Counted from the stretch's first letter, positions 38,981 to 48,807 are shown. The stretch: DNA of 64,000 bases from Citrobacter sp. On2M (GCF_018035235.1 NZ_WPCV01000002.1:992001-1056000); one strand, 5' to 3'. The notes: a model not told the origin generated them from the sequence alone. Translations and numbers: made by a program.

Positions 38981-40045
38981 ATGAAAAATCGTGTACAGAT
39001 AACTGATGATGACCGCTGGCAGTCCGTCGTGAATCGCGATGTCGATGCCGACGGTCAGTTTGTTTTCGCCGTTCAGACTACCGGCATTTTTTGCCGTCCG
39101 TCCTGTCGTGCAAAACATGCACTGCGCAAAAATGTCCGTTTCTTTGCCGATGCTCGTCAGGCGCTGGCTGCGGGTTTTCGTCCCTGTAAACGCTGCCAAC
39201 CGGATAAAGACAGCGCGCAGCAGCATCGCATGGAGAAAATAGCCCATGCCTGCCAGCTACTGGAGCAAGAGTTACCACTTACGCTCGAGGAACTGTCGCG
39301 GCAGGTGGCGATGAGCCCGTATCACTTACATCGCTTGTTCAAAGCCACGACGGGCATGACCCCGAAAGCGTGGCAGCAGTCCTGGCGCGCTCGCCGTCTG
39401 CGTGATGCCCTGGCGAAAGGCGTTCCGGTAACGCAGGCGATCCTCAACGCCGGATTCCCCGACAGTAGCAGCTACTACCGCAAAGCGGATGAGACTTTGG
39501 GCATGACCGCAAAGCAGTTTCGCAAAGGTGGCGACAACGTTTCTGTGCGCTATACCCTGGCAGATTGCGACCTGGGCCGTTGCCTGGTGGCGGAAAGCGA
39601 ACGCGGGATCTGCGCGATCTTGCTTGGCGATGATGATGCCAGATTGGCTGCGGATCTGCATGAGCTGTTTCCCGCCGCTCAGGACGTACCTGCAGATGCC
39701 GAGTTTCAGCAGCGTGTGCGCGAAGTGATCGCCGCGATCAACTCGCGCGATACGCCGCTATCGTTACCACTGGATATCCGGGGAACTGCATTTCAGCAGC
39801 AGGTGTGGCAGGCGCTGCGGGCAATTCCGTGTGGTGAAACAGTCAGCTACCAACAACTGGCCAACGCCATCGGCAAACCGAAAGCGGTGCGTGCAGTGGC
39901 CAGTGCTTGTGGAGCCAATAAACTGGCGATAGTCATCCCGTGTCACCGCGTGATCCGTGGCGATGGCGCGCTTTCGGGCTATCGGTGGGGGATTGGGCGC
40001 AAGGCACAGTTACTACAGCGTGAAACGACGCGCGAGGAACCATAA
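38981..40045 (+). CDS. ada: Ada: DNA methyl-repair protein and transcriptional activator
   Basis: A 354-residue bifunctional protein, the same length as E. coli Ada. The N-terminal zinc domain takes methyl groups from phosphotriesters on Cys38 (in GIFCRPSCRAKH; Zn ligands C38, C42, C69, C72). An AraC-type helix-turn-helix covers about 85-180. The C-terminal O6-methylguanine methyltransferase has Cys321 in IPCHRV. Methylated Cys38 turns Ada into an activator of ada-alkB. Its stop shares one base with the alkB start. Confidence 0.97.
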   Translation: MKNRVQITDDDRWQSVVNRDVDADGQFVFAVQTTGIFCRPSCRAKHALRKNVRFFADARQALAAGFRPCKRCQPDKDSAQQHRMEKIAHACQLLEQELPLTLEELSRQVAMSPYHLHRLFKATTGMTPKAWQQSWRARRLRDALAKGVPVTQAILNAGFPDSSSYYRKADETLGMTAKQFRKGGDNVSVRYTLADCDLGRCLVAESERGICAILLGDDDARLAADLHELFPAAQDVPADAEFQQRVREVIAAINSRDTPLSLPLDIRGTAFQQQVWQALRAIPCGETVSYQQLANAIGKPKAVRAVASACGANKLAIVIPCHRVIRGDGALSGYRWGIGRKAQLLQRETTREEP

Positions 40046-40695
40046 TGCTCGATCTCTTTGCGGATACGAAACCCTGGCAAGAACCGCTGGCGTCCGGTGC
40101 GGTTATTTTGCGACGTTTTGCTTTTGACCGCACACCGTCTTTACTGCAAGCAATAGCCGCTGTCGCCAGGCACTCGCCATTTCGCCAGATGGTGACGCCG
40201 GGCGGCTACACGATGTCGGTGGCAATGACCAACTGCGGCCATCTGGGCTGGACGACGGATCAACATGGCTACTTGTATTCACCCTGCGACCCGTTAACCG
40301 GCGTACACTGGCCGCCACTACCGGACGTCTTTGCTGACCTTTGCCAACAGGCGGCAACGGCGGCGGGCTATGCTGACTTTCAACCCGATGCCTGCCTTAT
40401 CAACCGTTACACGCCAGGGTCAAAACTGTCATTACATCAGGATAAAGACGAGTCTGATCTGCGGGCACCGATTGTCTCGGTGTCGCTGGGGTTACCGGCT
40501 ATCTTTCAATTTGGCGGCTTGCGCCGTAATGACCCCTTAAAGCGTTTGCTGCTTGAACATGGTGATGTGGTGGTATGGGGCGGCAATTCGCGGCTGTTTT
40601 ATCATGGGATCCAGCCGCTTAAGGCGGGGTATCATCCGTTGACCGGAGACTGTCGCTATAACCTGACGTTTCGCCAGGCAGGTAAAAAAGAATAA
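40045..40695 (+). CDS. alkB: Alpha-ketoglutarate-dependent DNA dealkylase AlkB
   Basis: A 216-residue Fe(II)/2-oxoglutarate dioxygenase that removes 1-methyladenine and 3-methylcytosine lesions. The iron ligands His131, Asp133 (LHQDKDE) and His187 (FYHGIQPL), and the 2-oxoglutarate-binding arginines near the C-terminus (CRYNLTFRQ), are in place. Same length as the E. coli enzyme and cotranscribed with ada through a one-base stop-start overlap. Confidence 0.97.
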   Translation: MLDLFADTKPWQEPLASGAVILRRFAFDRTPSLLQAIAAVARHSPFRQMVTPGGYTMSVAMTNCGHLGWTTDQHGYLYSPCDPLTGVHWPPLPDVFADLCQQAATAAGYADFQPDACLINRYTPGSKLSLHQDKDESDLRAPIVSVSLGLPAIFQFGGLRRNDPLKRLLLEHGDVVVWGGNSRLFYHGIQPLKAGYHPLTGDCRYNLTFRQAGKKE

Positions 40696-40770
40696 AAATA
40701 AGAATTATTATTGCTGTCAGCGAAGAGATGTTTAAACTGCGGGCTGTTATTACTTGCCCGGGTTGTTCGC

Positions 40771-42414
40771 ATGGAACTTTTACTTCTTGTCTGGCGGCAG
40801 TATCGCTGGCCATTTATCAGCGTCATGGCGCTCAGTCTCGCCAGCGCCGCGTTGGGGATTGGGCTGATTGCGTTTATCAACCAGCGTCTGATTGAAACGG
40901 TCGACACCACGCTGATGGTGCTACCGGAGTTTCTTGGCCTGCTGCTGTTACTGATGGTCGTCACCCTCGGTTCACAGTTGGCACTCACCACGCTGGGCCA
41001 CCACTTTGTCTATCGTCTGCGCAGTGAATTTATCAAACGTATTCTTGATACCCACGTCGAACGCATCGAACAACTTGGCAGCGCCTCGCTGCTGGCCGGA
41101 TTAACCAGCGACATCCGCAACATCACCATTGCCTTTGTCCGCCTGCCTGAACTGGTGCAGGGGATTATCCTGACCGTCGGGTCTGCGGCGTATCTGGCGA
41201 TGTTGTCGACTAAAATGTTGCTGGTGACGGCTATCTGGATGGCACTCACCATCTGGGGCGGATTTGTGCTGGTGGCGCGAGTGTATAAACACATGGCGAC
41301 CCTGCGTGAAACCGAAGACAAACTGTACAACGATTATCAGACGGTACTGGAAGGGCGCAAGGAGCTGACGCTCAACCGTGAGCGTGCCGAGCATATCTTT
41401 AATCAGATGTACGTCCCGGATGCCAAAGAGTACCGTCACCATATTATTCGTGCCGATACTTTCCACCTGAGCGCGGTCAACTGGTCGAACATTATGATGC
41501 TGGGCGCCATTGGCCTGGTGTTCTGGATGGCCAACAGTCTGGGCTGGGCGGATACCGCCGTGGCGGCGACCTATTCTCTGACGCTGTTATTCCTGCGCAC
41601 GCCGCTGCTCTCTGCCGTTGGCGCGCTACCGACGCTGCTCACTGCGCAGGTGGCCTTCAACAAGTTGAATAAGTTCGACCTGGCACCCTTTAAGGCCGAA
41701 TTCCCGCGACCAAATGCGTTTCCGAACTGGCAAACGCTGGAGTTGCGTAACGTGGTTTTCCACTATCAGGATAACGCCTTCTCTGTTGGACCAGTGAATC
41801 TGACGATTCATCGCGGTGAACTGATCTTTCTTATTGGCGGTAATGGTAGCGGGAAGTCTACGCTGGCGATGTTACTGACCGGGCTTTACCAGCCGCAGTC
41901 AGGCGAGATATTGCTTGATGGCAAAACGGTTGCCGTTGAAAAGCCGGAAGACTATCGCAAGCTGTTCTCCGCCGTATTTACCGACGTCTGGCTATTCGAC
42001 AAACTGCTGGGGCCGGAAGGTAAAGAAGCCAATCCGCAGCTGGTGGCGAAGTGGCTGGAATATCTGAAAATGGGACACAAGCTGGAGCTGAGCGAGGGGC
42101 GCATCCTCAATCTGAAGCTGTCGAAGGGGCAGAAGAAACGCGTGGCGCTGCTGCTGGCTCTGGCGGAGGAGCGCGACATCATTTTGCTGGATGAATGGGC
42201 TGCGGATCAGGATCCCCATTTCCGTCGTGAGTTCTATCAGGTCCTGTTACCTTTGATGCAAGAAATGGGCAAAACTATTTTCGCCATCAGCCACGACGAT
42301 CACTATTTTATTCATGCCGACAGGCTGCTGGAAATGCGTAATGGACAGCTGAATGAACTGCTGGGCGATGAGCGTGATGCCGCCTCGCGTGATGCTGTGG
42401 CTCGCACCGCATAA
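40771..42414 (+). CDS. yojI: YojI, ABC transporter with fused membrane and ATPase domains (microcin J25 efflux)
   Basis: A 547-residue exporter-type half-transporter. The first 330 residues carry six membrane segments, and the ATPase domain follows with Walker [10 protein letters not shown], an atypical signature [10 protein letters not shown] in place of LSGGQ, and Walker [14 protein letters not shown]. In E. coli, YojI with TolC exports microcin J25 and L-cysteine. I chose the ATG at 40771 ([13 protein letters not shown]), which matches the family start, though no good ribosome binding site precedes it. Confidence 0.93.
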   Translation: MELLLLVWRQYRWPFISVMALSLASAALGIGLIAFINQRLIETVDTTLMVLPEFLGLLLLLMVVTLGSQLALTTLGHHFVYRLRSEFIKRILDTHVERIEQLGSASLLAGLTSDIRNITIAFVRLPELVQGIILTVGSAAYLAMLSTKMLLVTAIWMALTIWGGFVLVARVYKHMATLRETEDKLYNDYQTVLEGRKELTLNRERAEHIFNQMYVPDAKEYRHHIIRADTFHLSAVNWSNIMMLGAIGLVFWMANSLGWADTAVAATYSLTLLFLRTPLLSAVGALPTLLTAQVAFNKLNKFDLAPFKAEFPRPNAFPNWQTLELRNVVFHYQDNAFSVGPVNLTIHRGELIFLIGGNGSGKSTLAMLLTGLYQPQSGEILLDGKTVAVEKPEDYRKLFSAVFTDVWLFDKLLGPEGKEANPQLVAKWLEYLKMGHKLELSEGRILNLKLSKGQKKRVALLLALAEERDIILLDEWAADQDPHFRREFYQVLLPLMQEMGKTIFAISHDDHYFIHADRLLEMRNGQLNELLGDERDAASRDAVARTA

Positions 42415-42490
42415 TCTCACGTGCCGCCGGTTTTTTATCCGTCTGGCGGCGCTGTTTGTTGTTATTTATATAAATCAGCATCATGATTAA

Positions 42491-42505
42491 TGATATTTCA
42501 TATCA
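42491..42505 (+). promoter_or_regulatory. Inverted repeat upstream of the mgtE-like gene
   Basis: TGATAT-TTC-ATATCA is a perfect 6-bp inverted repeat 14 bp before the ATG of the mgtE-like gene. AT-rich repeats (AATCAGCATCATGATT) precede it. It could be an operator or part of a leader fold; nothing links it to a known regulator. Confidence 0.3.
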
Positions 42506-42519
42506 TGGATTTATGATTA

Positions 42520-43956
42520 ATGTCCGTTACAAACAAAAATAGCGCCAGACTGCGTGATGAAGAGCGTGCGCGTCTTATCTGGTTGCTGACCACTGATAAA
42601 GCCATTGTTTCAACACTGTTGGGCAAGCTTACCCTGGCTGAGCAATATGACGTCGGTACGTTAGCCGACGATATTGCTGAGGTAGGGGCGCTGGTTGCCC
42701 ATCTGCCGCCGCCCGATTTAGCCGATACCCTCGAAGCATTACCTTCAGAAGAGCGTCACGCCCTGTGGCGACTGGTCGAAAGTGAAAAGCGTGGTAACGT
42801 CTTGCTTGAGGCGTCAGAAAACGTCTGGGACGACCTGATCGATGAGATGAGCGACCGCGAAATACTGGACGCGCTGCAATATCTCGATATCGACGAACAG
42901 ATTTATCTGGTGCAGCATCTCCCGCGTAACCTCACTGGACGACTGCTGGCGACGTTACCGGCCGAAGAGCGGGCGCGTGTCCGCCAGGTAATGCATTACG
43001 AGAAGAATCGCGTCGGCGCGATTATGGAGTTCGAAGTCATCACCGTGCGTCCGGACGTGACGCTGGAAGTGGTGCAACGCTACCTGCGACGGTTGGGCAA
43101 AATGCCGGAGAATACCGATAAACTCTTCGTGACCGATCGCAATAAAGTGCTGGTTGGCGAACTGACGCTAACCTGCATTCTGCTTAATGATGTGCAACGC
43201 AAAGTCAGCGAGGTGATGGAAGATGACCCGCTCACCTTTTCTCCGGACGATATCGCTGAAAACGCTGCACGTACCTTCGAACGTGACGACCTGGTCAGTG
43301 CCGCGGTCGTTGACCCTTCAGGCAAGCTGATGGGCCGCTTAACCATCGATGAGATCGTCGATGTGGTCTATGAAGAAACTGATACCGATTTGCGTCGAAT
43401 GGGGGGCTTAAGCGCCGGAGAGGACGTGTTTGCGCCCGTTACCAAAGCGGTAAAAACGCGTTGGGCGTGGCTGGCCGTTAACCTCTGTACCGCCTTCATC
43501 GCCTCGCGGGTGATCGACGGTTTTGAACACACGATTTCGCAACTGGTGGCGCTGGCCTCACTGATGCCAATTGTGGCGGGAATTGGCGGCAATACCGGGA
43601 ATCAGACCATCACCATGATCGTTCGTGCGCTGGCGCTACAAAATATTCAACCGGGGAACCTGACGTTTTTGATCCTGCGTGAAATGGGCGTGGCGGTGAT
43701 TAATGGCCTCGTATGGGGCGGAATTATGGGCGGTATTACCTGGTGGCTGTATGATGACATGGCGCTCGGCGGAGTGATGACCCTGGCGATGATGCTTAAT
43801 TTGTTGATGGCAGCATTAATGGGGGTCATCATTCCGATGACGATGGTGAAGCTCGGGCGTGACCCGGCGGTCGGCTCGAGCGTGATGATTACGGCTATCA
43901 CCGATACCGGGGGATTCTTTATTTTTCTTGGTCTGGCAACGCTGTTTCTGATGTAG
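42520..43956 (+). CDS. mgtE: MgtE-family magnesium transporter
   Basis: A 478-residue protein with the full MgtE plan: an acidic superhelical N-domain (about 25-140), two CBS domains (about 150-280, e.g. VLVGELTLTCILLND and GKLMGRLTIDEIVDVVYEETDTD) and a C-terminal membrane domain of five segments (about 325-478) with the signature GIGGNTGNQTITMIVRALA. The family forms a dimeric Mg channel gated by Mg binding to the N and CBS domains. I know of no equivalent at this site in E. coli K-12. Its 3' end overlaps the convergent SulP gene by 38 bp. Confidence 0.9.
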   Translation: MSVTNKNSARLRDEERARLIWLLTTDKAIVSTLLGKLTLAEQYDVGTLADDIAEVGALVAHLPPPDLADTLEALPSEERHALWRLVESEKRGNVLLEASENVWDDLIDEMSDREILDALQYLDIDEQIYLVQHLPRNLTGRLLATLPAEERARVRQVMHYEKNRVGAIMEFEVITVRPDVTLEVVQRYLRRLGKMPENTDKLFVTDRNKVLVGELTLTCILLNDVQRKVSEVMEDDPLTFSPDDIAENAARTFERDDLVSAAVVDPSGKLMGRLTIDEIVDVVYEETDTDLRRMGGLSAGEDVFAPVTKAVKTRWAWLAVNLCTAFIASRVIDGFEHTISQLVALASLMPIVAGIGGNTGNQTITMIVRALALQNIQPGNLTFLILREMGVAVINGLVWGGIMGGITWWLYDDMALGGVMTLAMMLNLLMAALMGVIIPMTMVKLGRDPAVGSSVMITAITDTGGFFIFLGLATLFLM

Positions 43957-45166
43957 CCGCGCGTTTGCCTCTGACGATACGCGGCAGAATGAGCATTGCC
44001 ATTACGCCGGCAACCACGCCAATCGCCAGGTTGCCGGTCGACACCGTCGCGGCGACGGTCAGTAGCATCACCAGCGTTTCAGTCACAGGGAGTTTCGCCA
44101 GTGTGGTGGGTTGAATGCTATGCCAGCTGAAGGTTTTCACCGCCACAATCACCATAATCCCCGCCAGCACCGACATGGGTATTTTCGCCATCACTTCGCT
44201 TAACGCGGTAACCAACAGCAGCAAGACCAGCCCGGCGGCAAACGTCGAGACGCGACTGCGTCCTTTGCCCATCTCGACGTTAACGATGGTTTGACCAATC
44301 ATCGCGCACCCGGCAATGCCGCCATAACATCCGGCCAGAATATTGGCGATCCCAAGCCCGGCGCTCTCGCGATTCTTATTCGACGGCGTAACCGTCAGGT
44401 CATCCACCAGGCGGGCGGTTAACAGCGACTCCATCAAACCAACAAAAGCGATGCTTAGCGCACAGGGCCAGATAATCGCCAGCGTTTGCAGGTTGAGCGG
44501 TACGAGTAACTGCGTTAATCCCGGCAGGCCGCCGCTCATTGAACCTTCGTCACCGACGGTCGGCAACAGCTGCCCGCTGGTGACAGTGAACACCGTCAGC
44601 AGCACAATGGCGATAAGCGGCGCGGGAATGGCTTTAATAAACCGCGGAACCCACAGCACAATCAGCAGGGTCAGAATAAACAGCCCCCAGATTAGCGGGC
44701 TTTTGCCCCAGAAATGCGGGACCTGAGCAAAGAAAATCAAAATTCCCAGCGCGTTGACGAACCCGGTCATGACGGCCCCAGGGATGAAACGCATCAGACG
44801 CGCCATGCCCAGCACGCCAAACAGGATCTGAATAATTCCGGCCAGCACTACCGCAGGCAGGATGTACTGCACACCGTGTTGATGCACCATCGGGCCAATG
44901 ACCAGCGCAACCGATCCTGCAGCGGCGGTAACCATTGCCGGACGCCCACCTAAAAATGACATTGCCAGGCACAATACAACCGAGGCGATCAGACTGACTT
45001 TCGGATCGACGCCAGCAATAACGGAAAAAGAGATCACTTCCGGGATCAGTGCCAGGGCGGTGACCACACCAGCCAGCGTTTCGCGAACCAGCAGACGGGG
45101 TTGGCGCAGCACACCGCGCGTCGTGTGTTCTGCCACTGTTGCAGAGGAGGTGTGAGATGCAGACAT
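43919..45166 (-). CDS. SulP-family anion transporter without a STAS domain
   Basis: A 415-residue inner membrane protein with some ten to twelve hydrophobic segments. Family motifs are visible: ALIPEVISFSVIAGVDP, GGRPAMVTAAAGSVALVIGPM and the long GGIAGCAMIGQTIVNVEMGKG. It ends soon after the membrane domain (MLILPRIVRGKRA...), so the C-terminal STAS domain of most SulP proteins is absent. The substrate (sulfate, bicarbonate or a dicarboxylate) cannot be told from sequence. The start at 45166 (MSASHTSS) is preferred over the longer frame to 45301, but the ribosome binding site is weak. It is convergent with mgtE and divergent from mqo. Confidence 0.82.
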   Translation of the reverse strand: MSASHTSSATVAEHTTRGVLRQPRLLVRETLAGVVTALALIPEVISFSVIAGVDPKVSLIASVVLCLAMSFLGGRPAMVTAAAGSVALVIGPMVHQHGVQYILPAVVLAGIIQILFGVLGMARLMRFIPGAVMTGFVNALGILIFFAQVPHFWGKSPLIWGLFILTLLIVLWVPRFIKAIPAPLIAIVLLTVFTVTSGQLLPTVGDEGSMSGGLPGLTQLLVPLNLQTLAIIWPCALSIAFVGLMESLLTARLVDDLTVTPSNKNRESAGLGIANILAGCYGGIAGCAMIGQTIVNVEMGKGRSRVSTFAAGLVLLLLVTALSEVMAKIPMSVLAGIMVIVAVKTFSWHSIQPTTLAKLPVTETLVMLLTVAATVSTGNLAIGVVAGVMAMLILPRIVRGKRAATSETALPDQEK

Positions 45167-45442
45167 AATTACTCTGAGATCAAAATGGCCTGATACAGCA
45201 GACCGACAGGCATCCGTGCGGTGAATAGCAAAGCGCAGCATAGTACCCGTCTGAGGGGGCGGTTTCCAGAAATGATTGTCAATAACCCTATAAAATACCA
45301 ACGTATTGATAACATTTTTAAAAATTAAATATAATTTATAAACAATATTTAATTATTTTTACTTAAGTGTTACCGTTGATGCCGCTCGATTTTCACCTGC
45401 ATAAAAAGCAAAAAGCGATACTAAAAGTAAGGCATTAACATT

Positions 45443-47104
45443 ATGAAAAAAGTGACTGCCATGCTCTTCACCATGGCCGTAGGACTGAATGTTGTCTCAA
45501 TGGCGGCAAAAGCGAAAGCGGCGGAAGAGCAGGAAACGGACGTGCTGTTGATTGGCGGCGGCATCATGAGCGCCACGCTGGGAACCTATTTACAGGAGCT
45601 GGAGCCGCAATGGTCAATGACCATGGTTGAGCGACTGGACGGGGTAGCGCAGGAAAGCTCAAACGGCTGGAATAACGCCGGAACGGGCCACTCGGCACTG
45701 ATGGAGTTGAACTACACACCGAAAAAGGCCGACGGTAGCATCAGCATTGAAAAGGCAGTCGAAATTAACGAAGCCTTCCAGATTTCCCGCCAGTTTTGGG
45801 CTCATCAGGTCAATAATGGCGTAATGCATGAACCTCGCTCATTTATCACCACCGTTCCGCATATGAGTTTTGTCTGGGGTGACGAGAACGTCAACTTCCT
45901 GCGTGCCCGTTACGCTGCACTGCAACAGAGCACGTTATTCCGCGGTATGCGTTATTCTGAAGATCACGCGCAGATTAAAGAGTGGGCGCCGCTGGTCATG
46001 GAAGGTCGCGATCCAAAACAAAAAGTTGCGGCAACGCGTACCGAGATTGGTACTGACGTGAACTACGGCGAAATCACGCGCCAGCTGATTGCCTCGTTAC
46101 AGAAAAAACCTAACTTCGCGTTGCAGCTAAGCACCGAGGTGCGTGGCTTTAAGCGTAATGCTGACAATAGCTGGACCGTGACGGTCGCCGATCTGAAAAA
46201 TAACGAAGCGGAACACGATATTAAGGCGAAGTTTGTCTTTATCGGTGCCGGTGGTGCTGCCCTGAAGCTGTTGCAGGAAACCGACATTCCGGAAGCGAAA
46301 GGCTATGCCGGATTCCCGGTGGGCGGGCAGTTCCTGGTTGCGGATAATCCGGACGTGGTCAATCGCCATCTGGCGAAAGTGTACGGTCAGGCCTCCGTTG
46401 GTGCGCCGCCGATGTCCGTGCCGCACATCGATACTCGTATCCTCGATGGTAAACGTGTGGTGCTGTTTGGGCCATTCGCAACATTCTCCACCAAGTTCCT
46501 GAAAAACGGTTCCTTGTGGGATCTGCTTAGCTCGACGACTACTTCGAACTTTATGCCGATGGTTAACGTGGGTCTGGATAACTTCGATCTGGTGAAATAT
46601 CTGCTAAGCCAGGTGATGCTCAGCGACGATGACCGTTTTGCCGCGCTGCAAGAGTACTATCCGCAGGCGAAAAAAGAAGACTGGCGTTTATGGCAGGCAG
46701 GCCAGCGTGTGCAGATTATCAAAAGTGATGCGGAGAAGGGCGGCGTTCTGCGCCTGGGTACCGAAGTGGTCAGCGATAAAGAGGGCACCATTGCTGCGCT
46801 GCTGGGGGCTTCTCCGGGGGCGTCAACCGCCGCGCCGATCATGCTGCATCTGATGGAAAAAGTGTTTAAAGATAAAGTGGCCAGTCCCGAGTGGCAGGCG
46901 AAGCTGAAAACCATTATTCCGTCCTATGGCACGAAGCTGAACGGTAATGTTGAGGCTACGGAACAAGAGCTGCAGTACACCAGTGACGTTCTGGGGCTGA
47001 AGTATGATAAGCCGCAGGTCGCTGACGAAGCGCCGAAACCACAGCTCAAACCTCAGGCACAACAGCAGCCTGAGCAAAAAGCTGTCGCGGATATCGCGCT
47101 GTAA
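45443..47104 (+). CDS. mqo: Malate:quinone oxidoreductase
   Basis: A 553-residue FAD-dependent enzyme, bound to the inner face of the membrane, that oxidises malate to oxaloacetate and reduces quinone. The FAD fold is [19 protein letters not shown] (about 35-53), and conserved blocks include [22 protein letters not shown] and [15 protein letters not shown]. The C-terminus has a Gln/Pro-rich extension ([13 protein letters not shown]), making it slightly longer than the 548-residue E. coli protein. The 276-bp gap before it is AT-rich and must hold the mqo and SulP promoters; I see no clear single element there. Confidence 0.95.
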   Translation: MKKVTAMLFTMAVGLNVVSMAAKAKAAEEQETDVLLIGGGIMSATLGTYLQELEPQWSMTMVERLDGVAQESSNGWNNAGTGHSALMELNYTPKKADGSISIEKAVEINEAFQISRQFWAHQVNNGVMHEPRSFITTVPHMSFVWGDENVNFLRARYAALQQSTLFRGMRYSEDHAQIKEWAPLVMEGRDPKQKVAATRTEIGTDVNYGEITRQLIASLQKKPNFALQLSTEVRGFKRNADNSWTVTVADLKNNEAEHDIKAKFVFIGAGGAALKLLQETDIPEAKGYAGFPVGGQFLVADNPDVVNRHLAKVYGQASVGAPPMSVPHIDTRILDGKRVVLFGPFATFSTKFLKNGSLWDLLSSTTTSNFMPMVNVGLDNFDLVKYLLSQVMLSDDDRFAALQEYYPQAKKEDWRLWQAGQRVQIIKSDAEKGGVLRLGTEVVSDKEGTIAALLGASPGASTAAPIMLHLMEKVFKDKVASPEWQAKLKTIIPSYGTKLNGNVEATEQELQYTSDVLGLKYDKPQVADEAPKPQLKPQAQQQPEQKAVADIAL

Positions 47105-47109
47105 ATAAA

Positions 47110-47143
47110 ATGCCGGATGAGGCGCTACGCCGCCATCCGGCAT
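47110..47143. repeat. REP-type palindrome between mqo and eco
   Basis: ATGCCGGATG (47110-47119) and CATCCGGCAT (47134-47143) are a perfect 10-bp inverted repeat with the REP core, placed between the convergent mqo and eco stop codons. It may serve as the 3' end signal of both. Confidence 0.8.
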
Positions 47144-47151
47144 ATTCTCAC

Positions 47152-47661
47152 TTATCGCGCGACTGCGTCCTGAATTTTATCTTCCGCTTTCCAGATGCGG
47201 TATTTCACGTCCACGTTTTCCGGGGTGTAGACCACAATCGGCAACTTGCTGTTGTAACGCAGCATACCGTCATCACCCAGATACGCGGTGATGAATTTCT
47301 TCTCTTTCTTACCGTCCGGGCAAGCCATCATGGTTGAGATCGGAGACGTAACTTTGTCAAAGACATAGTAGTCATATCCCCAACCTTCCAGCGTTTTGCT
47401 GTCCAGTTCTCCGCCCAGGCGGTGTTGGTTGCAGTCAACTTCCAGTGTTTGTCCGATCAGTAGTTCTACTTTGAGAGTAGATTCATCTTTCTCAGGAGTA
47501 AGTTGGATAACCTGGCGTTTCATACCCTTTTCCGCTTTAGGATAGGGGGCGACTTTTTCCAGCGGTTGAGCGCTGGTATCGTTACTGGCAGCCCACGCAG
47601 AGGTACTGGCAAATGCGGCGAAAAGTACGGCAGGGACAATTGTCTTCATCTTATTGTTCAC
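47152..47661 (-). CDS. eco: Ecotin, periplasmic serine protease inhibitor
   Basis: A 169-residue inhibitor of trypsin-like and elastase-like serine proteases. It has a Sec signal peptide (ending SAWA/A), a disulfide pair of cysteines (in EVDCNQH and MMACPDG) and the reactive loop with the P1 Met in [10 protein letters not shown] take the GTG at 47661 as start because AGGAAA lies about 6 nt upstream of it. The ATG at 47649, which gives the E. coli-like N-terminus MKT, would be about 18 nt from that site. E. coli ecotin is 162 residues. It acts against host proteases. Confidence 0.92.
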   Translation of the reverse strand: MNNKMKTIVPAVLFAAFASTSAWAASNDTSAQPLEKVAPYPKAEKGMKRQVIQLTPEKDESTLKVELLIGQTLEVDCNQHRLGGELDSKTLEGWGYDYYVFDKVTSPISTMMACPDGKKEKKFITAYLGDDGMLRYNSKLPIVVYTPENVDVKYRIWKAEDKIQDAVAR

Positions 47662-47910
47662 AGTGTTTCCTTTCTTCTGTCTTATGAACGAGTCTGGATC
47701 AGGTTAACATATTTACATAATCTATTAATCTGTATTTACTTATATTTAAGGTGAATTAAATAGTATTTACCTGTCTCTATAGCGATATATTCCAGGAGTT
47801 ATCCTAATGTTGAGATTTTCAGCTTTTTGCGAAATTCGTTATATATGCTTTTATATAACTCATTGAAATGTGAGCAAAAGCGCATTTTTTCCCGCCAACT
47901 CAACACTCCT

Positions 47911-47974
47911 TTGATCCGGCAACAGCATTTACCCCGATTGGGGTATGCTCCTCTAACACATCCTGAAATATCTT
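47911..47974 (+). promoter_or_regulatory. napF promoter with FNR and NarP/NarL sites
   Basis: TACCCCG-AT-TGGGGTA (47930-47945) is a perfect 7-2-7 inverted repeat of the kind bound by NarP and NarL. A FNR site with one strong half, TTGAT (47911-47915), is centred 20 bp upstream, the spacing known for E. coli nap (-64.5 and -44.5). That puts the start near 47982 and a -10 at TATCTT (47969-47974). The rest of the 401-bp eco-napF gap is AT-rich without other clear features. Confidence 0.8.
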
Positions 47975-48062
47975 ACGGCTAAAAATAATTACTCATAAAT
48001 AGTGCAGTTTTTTATGTCGTTCAACCCGTCGAGGGAGAGCGTCATTATGGAAGGACAATGTC

Positions 48063-48554
48063 ATGGTTGATTTATCCCGTCGAGGTATGTTGACAGGCAG
48101 TTGGCGAAATGCCAACGCGGGGATCCGTCCGCCATGGAGCAAGGAAGACTCCCACTTTCTGGCCCATTGCCTCCGTTGTGACGCCTGCATCCAGGCGTGT
48201 GAAACCGACATCCTGCAGCGAGGCCAGGGTGGTTACCCGAGCGTAAATTTCAAACACGGCGAGTGCAGCTTTTGTTATGCCTGCGCAGAAGCCTGTCCCG
48301 AATCACTTTTTCTTCCGCGCCACACCAGGGCATGGGATCTGAATTTTACTATCGGGGAAAACTGTCTCGCACACCAGTCCGTTGAATGTCATCGCTGTCA
48401 GGATAGCTGTGAACCCATGGCCATAACCTTTCGTCCCACGCTGTCCGGCATTTATCAGCCGCAGCTCGACAATCAGGACTGTAACGGATGTGGCGCATGT
48501 GTCGCTATCTGCCCGGTATCAGCCATTAACGCGGAGTACAACCATGGACAATAA
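48063..48554 (+). CDS. napF: Ferredoxin-type protein NapF
   Basis: A 163-residue cytoplasmic iron-sulfur protein with clusters of cysteines in several CxxCxxCxxxC motifs (CLRCDACIQACETD, CSFCYACAEACPES, CNGCGACVAICPVS). It interacts with NapA before export and is thought to help load its iron-sulfur cluster. AGGA lies 7 nt before the ATG. It begins napFDAGHBC, whose product reduces nitrate in the periplasm, and overlaps napD by 11 bp. Confidence 0.95.
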   Translation: MVDLSRRGMLTGSWRNANAGIRPPWSKEDSHFLAHCLRCDACIQACETDILQRGQGGYPSVNFKHGECSFCYACAEACPESLFLPRHTRAWDLNFTIGENCLAHQSVECHRCQDSCEPMAITFRPTLSGIYQPQLDNQDCNGCGACVAICPVSAINAEYNHGQ

Positions 48555-48807
48555 CTGGCAGGTCTGCAGCCTGGTCGTTCAGGCCAAAAGCCAGCATATC
48601 AATGATATCGCCACACAGTTATGTTCCTTTCCCGGTTGCGAAGTTGCCCTCAGCGATATGGAAAGCGGTCAACTGATCGTGGTGGTGGAAGCTGAACACA
48701 GCGAAACGTTAATGAAAACTATTGAGTCAGTGCGCAACGTTGCGGGCGTACTGGCGGTGTCGCTGGTTTATCACCAGCAGGATGAGCAAGGTGAGGAAAC
48801 ACCATGA
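48544..48807 (+). CDS. napD: NapD, chaperone for the NapA twin-arginine signal
   Basis: An 87-residue ferredoxin-fold protein of the NapD family, the same length as in E. coli. It binds the Tat signal peptide of NapA and holds back export until the cofactor is inserted. The ATG at 48544 ([16 protein letters not shown]) is preferred over earlier codons inside napF because it matches the family. It overlaps napF by 11 bp and napA by 4 bp. Confidence 0.95.
   Translation: MDNNWQVCSLVVQAKSQHINDIATQLCSFPGCEVALSDMESGQLIVVVEAEHSETLMKTIESVRNVAGVLAVSLVYHQQDEQGEETP

Noticed and set aside
45167..45301. Longer N-terminus for the SulP protein
   Set aside because: The extra 45 residues are His/Arg/Pro-rich, unlike SulP N-termini, and would reach into the promoter region shared with mqo.
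48047..48070. Eight-codon upstream open frame (ATG at 48047 to TGA at 48070) overlapping the napF start
   Set aside because: Its SD-like purine run is far from the ATG and such short frames arise by chance; the napF ribosome binding site lies within it. It could be a leader peptide but there is no positive evidence.
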